Shown here one piece after another: positions 41,159 to 46,897 of a stretch of 46,897 bases of DNA. The number at the start of each line of letters is the position of its first letter. Within the stretch, counting starts at the first letter, position 1. The translations under genes and the position numbers were made by a program. Source of the DNA: Synechococcales cyanobacterium T60_A2020_003 (lineage in GTDB: Bacteria > Cyanobacteriota > Cyanobacteriia > RECH01); the NCBI GenBank assembly GCA_015272205.1, contig JACYMB010000040.1, forward strand, positions 1 through 46,897, read 5' to 3'. The notes under the pieces are model-generated. The model had not been told where the DNA came from and did no database searches. It saw nothing but the letters and a program-made list of their open reading frames with translations.

Positions 41159-42277
41159 ATGATTGATACTGCGCAACGCCGAAACCGCTTCAGTCTTTTA
41201 TCCCTCCTGGCAATCGCGAGTGCCTTTGTGGTGAGTTGGTTAGGGTGGATGAGTCCTGCTCCTGCGGATGTTCTGATCAGCGGCCTTCCCCCTGGAAATG
41301 CCATTACAGATGGTAAAGCCTTGCTCCGATATGCTCTACCCATCGACAACAAATCCGTTCGCGATTTGCAAGGTACGATTGAGCAAATTTCTGAAGCCTT
41401 GCGTGCCCGACGTCGCCTCAGTGTTGTGAATACAAATTTACTACAAGCCGAACGAATTCTAGACCGAGCAGAAACGTTGCTGTTACCCAGCGTTGTACCC
41501 AGCAAAGTTGACGATGCCAATGCTCTCATCGATCAGATGAAAGCGAAAATTTTGACCATGCGTGAAGCTATTGACGCTCAGGATAAAGAAACCATTTGGC
41601 TTGGGCGTGGTGAATTACTGGATCTGATTGGGCTTCTAGAAGAAGACATGGTGCAAGGCTTCCCCTTTGAGGTGCCTGAGGAGTATAGCAATCTGCCCCA
41701 GCTTAAGGGTCGGGCAACCATTGCTATGGAAACGACCCAAGGGTCAATGGAAATGGTTGTGGATGGCTATAATGCGCCAGTTACGGCGGGCAACTTTGTC
41801 GATCTCGTTCAGCGTAAGTTCTACGATGGCTTGCCGTTTATCCGCACTGAAGATTTCTACGTGGCGCAGGTCGGCGACCCACCGGGGCCAGAGGATGGAT
41901 TTGTTGACCCGAAGACGGGAGAATACCGGGCGATTCCCTTAGAAGTGATGGTTGAGGGGGATTCTGTACCGACTTACGGCATTACCTTAGAGGATGCGGG
42001 ACGTTATCTAGATAAGCCAGTGCTGCCCTTCTCAGCCTACGGTGCGTTGGGGATGGCACGTCCGGGTGATGATCCGAATGGCGGATCTTCCCAGTTCTTC
42101 TTCTTCCTGTTTGAACCAGAGTTGACCCCCGCAGGGCTGAATCTACTGGACGGACGCTACTCTATCTTTGGCTACGTCACGAGCGGTAAAGATACCTTAG
42201 GGAAGATTCACGAGGGCGATCGCATTCTGTCGGCCAAGGTGATCAAAGGCGCAGAGAATCTCGTGCAGCCATCCTAG
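41159..42277 (+). CDS. Lumenal cyclophilin-type protein, CYP38/TLP40 homologue
   Basis: The protein has 372 residues. The N-terminal signal/anchor covers about 12-36 (LLSLLAIASAFVVSWLGWM, APADVLIS), directing it to the thylakoid lumen or periplasm. A helical domain (about 70-165) includes 'LEEDMVQGFPFEVPEEYSNLPQLKGRA', typical of CYP38. The cyclophilin domain (about 178-370) has 'ATIAMETTQGSMEMVVDGYNAPVTAGNFVDLVQRKFYDGLPFIR' and 'NGGSSQFFFFLFE'. Several catalytic residues of true cyclophilins are changed, as in CYP38, which assists photosystem II assembly and repair rather than acting as an isomerase. thiL starts 22 bp downstream. Confidence 0.93.
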   Translation: MIDTAQRRNRFSLLSLLAIASAFVVSWLGWMSPAPADVLISGLPPGNAITDGKALLRYALPIDNKSVRDLQGTIEQISEALRARRRLSVVNTNLLQAERILDRAETLLLPSVVPSKVDDANALIDQMKAKILTMREAIDAQDKETIWLGRGELLDLIGLLEEDMVQGFPFEVPEEYSNLPQLKGRATIAMETTQGSMEMVVDGYNAPVTAGNFVDLVQRKFYDGLPFIRTEDFYVAQVGDPPGPEDGFVDPKTGEYRAIPLEVMVEGDSVPTYGITLEDAGRYLDKPVLPFSAYGALGMARPGDDPNGGSSQFFFFLFEPELTPAGLNLLDGRYSIFGYVTSGKDTLGKIHEGDRILSAKVIKGAENLVQPS

Positions 42278-42299
42278 CCCCCTAGAACTTCAGAATCCT

Positions 42300-43322
42300 A
42301 TGGTGCTTGTTCGGGAGTTGGGTGAGCATGGGCTACTCCAACTCCTGTTTCAATACTGCCCCGCTTCGATCGTGGGGGACGATGCTGCCCTGCTGGCGAT
42401 CGCCCCTTCGCAGTCGTTGGTGGTGACTACCGATCTCCTGGTTGATGGCGTTCACTTCAGTATTGGTCATGCAACCCCCAATCTTTACACCACCTCCCCG
42501 GCAGATGCAGGATGGCGAGCTGCTGCTGCTAATTTATCCGATTTAGCCGCGATGGGTGCGTCGCCCCTGGGAATCACCGTTGGCCTAGGATTGCCGGGTG
42601 ATTTGCCCGTAGACGTGGTCGAGGGATTTTACATCGGAATGTTCAATTGCCTGACCCTCTACGGCACACCCATTGTAGGAGGGGATGTCTGCCGCTCACC
42701 CACGCTGACCGTAGCGATTAGCGCCTTGGGTCAGGTGGAGCCAGTCTATGCCATCCGGCGATCGCACGCCCAACCTGGCGATGTGATTGTGGCGACGGGT
42801 GTTCATGGTGCATCGCGGGCAGGACTGGAGCTATTAATGAATCCCGAACGTCAGGGCGATCTTATCGCTTCAGAGGTTCAGACGTTAGTTCAGGCTCACC
42901 AACGACCCCGTCCGCGTCTGGATGTGATTCCCGATCTGCACCGGGCGATCGCCCAAACTGGCGCAGACTTTCGAGTAGCAGGCATGGATAGTAGTGACGG
43001 ATTGGCGGATGCCGTCTTACAGATCTGTCAGGCTAGCCAAGTGGGAGCCATCCTCGATCGCGATCGCCTCCCGATGCCCGATTGTTTTTCGGATTGGCTA
43101 TCCACGGAACAAGCCCTAGACTGGACGCTTTACGGTGGGGAAGATTTTGAGTTGGTGCTTTGTGTACCGGAATCCGTGGCGATCGCTCTTTGTGCGGAGC
43201 AGCCTGATCTTTTTCCCATTGGGCACATCACAGCAGAGCGGGAGATCATCGTGCGCGATCGCGCCCAGGTCAATCCGGATATCTACCTTTCCGAGAAAAA
43301 GCGATTCCAGCATTTTAGCTAG
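42300..43322 (+). CDS. thiL: Thiamine-monophosphate kinase
   Basis: ThiL phosphorylates thiamine phosphate to the cofactor thiamine diphosphate. The 340 residues have the PurM-like fold with 'GDDAALL' (about 26-32), 'TTDLLVDGVHFSI', 'AAANLSDLAAMGASPLGITVGLGLP', 'GGDVCRSPTLTVAISALGQV', 'MDSSDGLADAVLQI' and 'LYGGEDFELVLCVP'. All are ThiL metal and ATP contacts. The N-terminus 'VRELGEHGLLQLL' is standard. It is cotranscribed with the CYP38 gene and converges with the next gene, overlapping it by 8 bp. Confidence 0.96.
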   Translation: MVLVRELGEHGLLQLLFQYCPASIVGDDAALLAIAPSQSLVVTTDLLVDGVHFSIGHATPNLYTTSPADAGWRAAAANLSDLAAMGASPLGITVGLGLPGDLPVDVVEGFYIGMFNCLTLYGTPIVGGDVCRSPTLTVAISALGQVEPVYAIRRSHAQPGDVIVATGVHGASRAGLELLMNPERQGDLIASEVQTLVQAHQRPRPRLDVIPDLHRAIAQTGADFRVAGMDSSDGLADAVLQICQASQVGAILDRDRLPMPDCFSDWLSTEQALDWTLYGGEDFELVLCVPESVAIALCAEQPDLFPIGHITAEREIIVRDRAQVNPDIYLSEKKRFQHFS

Positions 43323-43659
43323 AGCCAGTACCGTCAACGGATGGAGCGATCGCCTCTGGATTAACCACCCCTGTTTGTGCTAGAAGCTCAAGCACCTGTT
43401 CTGCGGAAATCAAACGCTTCAACATCACCTGACCAATAGAGGTTTGTCGGTTTGCGGCGGCAACCGGATCGGGTCTGACCTCTAGCATCAGCACCACATC
43501 TTCCACCCGATGCAGCCAAAGGCGCTCGCTATTTTCGGTGATGCAGATGTTCATCCGATAGATTTCAGGACTCCGCCGCCACGCAGCATCATCCCATAAA
43601 CCATTGGTTCCCCAGACCCGTCCTATCGTCCAGTCTTCGGTCAAGAAAAAGTACTTCAC
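43315..43659 (-). CDS. Conserved cyanobacterial hypothetical protein
   Basis: 114 residues, family not recognised. 'MKYFFLTEDWTIGRVWGTNGLWDDAAWRRSPEIYRMNICITENSERLWLHRVEDVVLMLEVRP' is rich in Trp, Tyr and Arg and looks like a beta-sheet domain. A helix 'QVMLKRLISAEQVLELLAQ' follows. No signal peptide, membrane helix or catalytic motif. The coding frame is supported by length and composition and by its convergent overlap with thiL by only 8 bp. Confidence 0.7.
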   Translation of the reverse strand: MKYFFLTEDWTIGRVWGTNGLWDDAAWRRSPEIYRMNICITENSERLWLHRVEDVVLMLEVRPDPVAAANRQTSIGQVMLKRLISAEQVLELLAQTGVVNPEAIAPSVDGTGSS

Positions 43660-43748
43660 AGTCGTTCCAAGCGTGATAACAACTCTGTAACTTATTTACG
43701 CACGAGTATCGCCGAAACCGAGCCGCTTTCTAAAATTATGAGCCAGAA

Positions 43749-44477
43749 TCAAGGCTGTTCAAAGCTAGGTGGCGAAAATAACGCGTCCATATCCTGCTCA
43801 AGATCCAAGGGATCTTCGGCTTCCGATGGACGTAAGGGGCGATCGCCCAAGTAAATTTCGCGAATATCATCCGGCAAAAGCTGCTGAAGCTGTTGATAGC
43901 CCTCTGCAAGATGGTGCTTAATTTCTGAGATTGATAACTGTTCCCCTTCCGCTTGAAGATAGGCGGCAATTCGAGTCTCACTCCAGTGAAAGGTGTAGGA
44001 CATCAGTACCACCAACCGCTGAGTCGGATCTAGCTGCTCCAATGCCTGTTCCACATAGCACCAGAGCGGCGGCGATGCATGCTGCAGCGAATAATGGATT
44101 GACTCAACCGGAGGCAACTCAGAGCGATTGATGCACAATGCTGTGATGTTAATGATCCAGCTTTGAAGGGTCATTTTGCGGGTTGAGGCATTGGGATCAG
44201 AAACGGCCTGTTGAGCCACGGCCCGCAAATCTAGTCCACCCAGCTCGTGATACATGTGTCGCCACGTGGTCGCAAAGAGATATTCGGCCTGGACGGGCGA
44301 TCGCACCGAATGCTGAATCAGACTGTACACCAACGCACTATAACGACAAAAAATGGCTGTAAAGTACTGACCAGACTCCGGTTGCCGTTGAAACAGCGTC
44401 AGTAAGTCCTGATCACTGTAGTGAAACAGCGACGTGATCAGCGGATGGCTACATTCAGGAAAATTCGGGACTTGCAC
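43749..44477 (-). CDS. ECF-like sigma-70 family factor
   Basis: The protein has 242 residues. The N-terminal part, 'HYSDQDLLTLFQRQPESGQYFTAIFCRYSALVYSLIQHSV' and 'AEYLFATTWRHMYHELGG', has the layout of sigma region 2 (DQDLL.LF...YF..IF.RY). The C-terminal part, 'VEQALEQLDPTQRLVVLMSYTFHWSETRIAAYLQAEGEQLSISEIKHHLAEGYQQLQQLLP', looks like region 4 with its helix-turn-helix. An acidic tail follows. No anti-sigma gene is adjacent. Similar cyanobacterial proteins are annotated as sigma-70 family; promoter specificity is unknown. Confidence 0.7.
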   Translation of the reverse strand: MQVPNFPECSHPLITSLFHYSDQDLLTLFQRQPESGQYFTAIFCRYSALVYSLIQHSVRSPVQAEYLFATTWRHMYHELGGLDLRAVAQQAVSDPNASTRKMTLQSWIINITALCINRSELPPVESIHYSLQHASPPLWCYVEQALEQLDPTQRLVVLMSYTFHWSETRIAAYLQAEGEQLSISEIKHHLAEGYQQLQQLLPDDIREIYLGDRPLRPSEAEDPLDLEQDMDALFSPPSFEQP

Positions 44478-45021
44478 AGGATTTAGCCAGACGTTAGCGG
44501 GGCAATGGTTGAACTAGAGAAGTCGTAGTGGATGTAGTACACCCTGACGATTCTACACGCCGAAATCAGGAAACCTAGAAAATTTACATCAAGATTACAA
44601 CAGTTCACCAGATCTGACGCATCCACCAGTGAGCATGAGCCTCGATATCGAATGCGCAATGCCTGGACGCCGATAACCTCCGCTGATGGTTGGCATAGAC
44701 TCTAGGTGATACTAATCCCGCCTAACGTCAAATGGCACGGACTAAAGGCCCTAAATTGAGCCAATGTTTAGTGAATCTTATCGGAACTCCCAGAACTTCT
44801 TTCGTTAGCGATCGAGAATTGTCAATCCATGCAGCGATATACTGAGACAGTGCACAGGTGAAAATTCTTAACACTTAGAGCTATTGGATTTGAAAAGAGC
44901 TATTGGATTTGAAAACAGTAGTTTTTAGATAATCAGGCTCATCGGGTTTCACCTCTTCTTTCAGTTCAGCCCTGCACAGCAGGTTGAATGTCATGCCCTA
45001 TCTAGTCCTCGTCAAACGGTT
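44478..45021. other. 544-bp divergent region upstream of ndhA
   Basis: No gene. Contains a perfect 19-bp tandem duplication (44877-44914) and, just after it, GATAAT (44928-44933), a plausible -10 for ndhA. TTGGAT occurs once in each repeat copy (44884-44889 and 44903-44908); the nearer one is 19 bp from the -10. Otherwise nothing recognised. The citrate synthase gene often found before ndhA is absent. Confidence 0.45.
44877..44914 (+). repeat. 19-bp perfect tandem duplication before ndhA
   Basis: AGAGCTATTGGATTTGAAA at 44877-44895 is repeated exactly at 44896-44914 with no spacer, about 110 bp upstream of the ndhA ATG. Confidence 0.95.
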
Positions 45022-46140
45022 ATGAACTCAGGGATAGACTTACAACAAAGCTTTATTGAATTGCTGATGCAGCTTGGGCTTCCCGCTGGAGTCGCAAAGC
45101 TCATCTGGATTCCCTTCCCCTTACTTCTGATGCTGATTGGAGCCACGGTTGGTGTATTGGTGACCACCTGGCTTGAACGAAAGATTTCAGCAGCAGCACA
45201 GCAGCGAATCGGTCCTGAGTATGCTGGTCCCCTAGGGTTCCTCATTCCGGTTGCTGATGGACTGAAGCTCCTCGTTAAGGAAGACATCGTACCCGCGAAA
45301 TCCGATCGATGGTTGTTTACCTTGGGGCCTGTAATTGTGGTGGTTCCGGTGTTTTTGTCCTACATTGTGGTGCCTTTTGGACAAAATATCCTGATCACAG
45401 ATCTGAATGTTGGCATTTTTCTATGGATTGCCCTATCTAGCATCGCGCCTATTGGTCTACTGATGTCGGGCTATGCGTCTAATAACAAGTACTCTCTTCT
45501 GGGAGGCTTACGGGCTGCGGCTCAGTCCATCAGTTATGAAATTCCGTTAGCTTTGTCTGTCTTGGCGATTGTGCTCATGTCTAATTCATTGAACACCGTT
45601 GATATCGTTGATCAGCAGTCTGGATATGGAATTTTGGGCTGGAATATCTGGCGACAGCCTGTGGGTTTCATTATTTTCTGGATTGCAGCGTTGGCAGAAT
45701 GTGAGCGTTTGCCCTTTGACTTGCCCGAAGCTGAGGAAGAACTTGTGGCAGGTTACCAAACGGAGTACGCGGGGATGAAGTTTGCCCTGTTCTACTTGGG
45801 TTCCTATGTTAACCTGGTTTTATCGTCCCTCTTGTTTGCCGTGCTGTATTTGGGGGGCTGGGAGTTTCCCATTCCGGTGGAGTTCATTTCCAATAGTCTG
45901 GGTCTAAGTGAAGCAACGCCTGGGTTGCAGGTCATCACTGGAGCCCTTGGTATTGTGATGACGATTCTCAAAGCTTATTTGCTGGTCTTCCTGGCGATTC
46001 TGCTGCGCTGGACTGTACCCCGGGTTCGGATTGACCAGTTATTGAACTTGGGATGGAAGTTCTTGCTGCCTGTATCTCTGGTTAACTTATTGGTAACTGC
46101 AGCGTTGAAACTCACATTCCCCGTTGCCTTTGGTGGATAG
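45022..46140 (+). CDS. ndhA: NDH-1 subunit A (NADPH/ferredoxin-plastoquinone oxidoreductase)
   Basis: NdhA (equivalent of NuoH/ND1) forms the quinone-entry part of the thylakoid NDH-1 complex used in respiration and cyclic electron flow. The 372 residues have about eight helices. Conserved loops: '[44 protein letters not shown]' (about 50-94), '[10 protein letters not shown]' and '[39 protein letters not shown]' (about 226-264), the acidic quinone-chamber loops. It is the first gene of the usual ndhA-ndhI-ndhG-ndhE order. Confidence 0.97.
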   Translation: MNSGIDLQQSFIELLMQLGLPAGVAKLIWIPFPLLLMLIGATVGVLVTTWLERKISAAAQQRIGPEYAGPLGFLIPVADGLKLLVKEDIVPAKSDRWLFTLGPVIVVVPVFLSYIVVPFGQNILITDLNVGIFLWIALSSIAPIGLLMSGYASNNKYSLLGGLRAAAQSISYEIPLALSVLAIVLMSNSLNTVDIVDQQSGYGILGWNIWRQPVGFIIFWIAALAECERLPFDLPEAEEELVAGYQTEYAGMKFALFYLGSYVNLVLSSLLFAVLYLGGWEFPIPVEFISNSLGLSEATPGLQVITGALGIVMTILKAYLLVFLAILLRWTVPRVRIDQLLNLGWKFLLPVSLVNLLVTAALKLTFPVAFGG

Positions 46141-46264
46141 GGTGAATGCGTGTTGAACCGTAGTTCAGCAAACTGGGCGATCGCCCCACCTGTTTAAGTG
46201 ATCTAAATTAAGCCAATTAACCGATTCTCGATTCCCCATTAATGTTCTGAGGAGAACCGAAAAT

Positions 46265-46864
46265 ATGTTGAAGTTCCTCAAGCAAGTGAGCGACTACACC
46301 AAAGAAGCTGTCCAAGCTGCAAAGTACATTGGTCAGGGACTTTCCGTCACCTTCGACCACATGCAGCGTCGTCCCATCACGGTGCATTACCCCTACGAAA
46401 AGCTGATTCCGTCAGAGCGCTATCGTGGCCGTATTCACTTCGAGTTTGATAAGTGTATCTCCTGCGAAGTTTGTGTGCGCGTGTGCCCCATTAACTTGCC
46501 CGTCGTAGACTGGGAATTCAACAAGGAAACGAAGAAGAAGAAGCTGAACCACTACAGCATCGACTTCGGAGTCTGTATCTTTTGTGGGAACTGTGTGGAG
46601 TACTGCCCAACCAACTGCCTCTCTATGACGGAAGAGTACGAACTGGCTGCTTTCGATCGCCACGAGTTGAATTACGACAACGTTGCCCTAGGACGCTTGC
46701 CCTACAAGGTCACGCAAGATCCAATGGTGACTCCACTGCGAGAACTGGCCTATCTGCCGAAAGGTGTGATGGATCCCCATGATCTGCCTGCCGGATCTCA
46801 GCGTGCTGGGAAGACTCCAGAGGAAATCCTGGAAGCAATGGAAAGCAGCGCTACTAAATCATAG
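46265..46864 (+). CDS. ndhI: NDH-1 subunit I (2[4Fe-4S] protein)
   Basis: NdhI passes electrons through two [4Fe-4S] clusters toward the quinone site. The 199 residues contain two CxxCxxCxxxCP motifs, cysteines 64/67/70/74 ([12 protein letters not shown]) and 104/107/110/114 ([12 protein letters not shown]). The N-terminal amphipathic part '[40 protein letters not shown]' is typical of NdhI. AGGAG at 46250-46254 is the ribosome-binding site. It lies 124 bp after ndhA; ndhG and ndhE are expected just beyond the window. Confidence 0.97.
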   Translation: MLKFLKQVSDYTKEAVQAAKYIGQGLSVTFDHMQRRPITVHYPYEKLIPSERYRGRIHFEFDKCISCEVCVRVCPINLPVVDWEFNKETKKKKLNHYSIDFGVCIFCGNCVEYCPTNCLSMTEEYELAAFDRHELNYDNVALGRLPYKVTQDPMVTPLRELAYLPKGVMDPHDLPAGSQRAGKTPEEILEAMESSATKS

Positions 46865-46897
46865 GGACGCATTTTAGCAAGTCGCGCAAAGGGCTAC

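Noticed and set aside
1-46897. CRISPR array or phage region
   Set aside because: No regularly spaced repeats of 25-40 bp with unique spacers, and no phage structural or integrase genes were seen; the only long direct repeats are a pair at 22325.

Overview
The window is cyanobacterial chromosome. The octamer GCGATCGC (HIP1) occurs many times in both genes and gaps. The gene content includes ndhA-ndhI, a PAM68 homologue next to rpsO, the lumenal CYP38-type cyclophilin, PipX/PipY/SepF, NrtS, a KaiB-domain protein, and DUF760 and GUN4 domains. No heterocyst-specific gene is recognisable and the genus cannot be fixed from this sequence. Most genes are housekeeping, with small accessory or decayed patches at about 1-3000, 27000-28990, 31000-34360 and 44480-45020.

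Layout. 1-3100 is an accessory edge: an IS5-type transposase tail, a membrane glycosyltransferase, two back-to-back hairpins, and a possible toxin/immunity-like pair. 3142-8440 holds a pterin dehydratase-like protein, secD-secF, proA, an unknown gene and folB. 8590-10203 is an FkbM methyltransferase. 10639-12773 is a PilT retraction ATPase coupled to a KaiB-domain protein. 13188-14006 is rpsO-PAM68. 14107-17197 holds a PilB-like protein without an ATPase core, a two-HTH protein and a coiled-coil protein. 17345-21212 is a D-glutamate (DgcA/DgcN-like) pair, then an Rrf2 regulator and cysteine synthase. 21221-22255 is NrtS divergent from a J-domain protein. 22430-26844 is der, an EcfT-like permease, an anthranilate/aminodeoxychorismate synthase component I, and acpS. 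27029-30956 is pipX-pipY-sepF-proC and a GlsB-like membrane protein. 31001-32362 is a wrecked Ser/Thr kinase-GUN4 gene with transposase scraps. 32479-33489 is a lone peptide-type ABC permease. 34364-35972 is mutY (with an intact Nudix domain) and a DUF760 gene. 36140-39548 is a desaturase / alpha-beta hydrolase / type III glutamine synthetase run. 39817-43659 holds accB, efp, CYP38, thiL and a small conserved gene. 43749-46864 is a sigma-like factor and ndhA-ndhI.

How genes work together. Nitrogen status is a recurring theme: PipX (NtcA/PII partner), PipY, proA and proC (proline), NrtS, a GS with a candidate NtcA box, and DgcA/DgcN routing D-glutamate toward N-acetyl-L-glutamate. Translational coupling is visible at secD/secF (ATGA), pilT/kaiB-like (TAGTG), EcfT/component I (ATGA), desaturase/hydrolase (ATGA) and dgcA/dgcN (17-bp overlap).

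Most notable: pipX carries two in-frame stop codons that cut it to 65 aa, while the recognisable C-terminal helix remains in frame behind them. A kinase-GUN4 gene was broken by a clean 7-bp tandem duplication. The start region of der is duplicated, creating a five-codon upstream ORF. A lone RNase-like domain is followed by an overlapping acidic protein. No tRNA, rRNA or CRISPR array was found.
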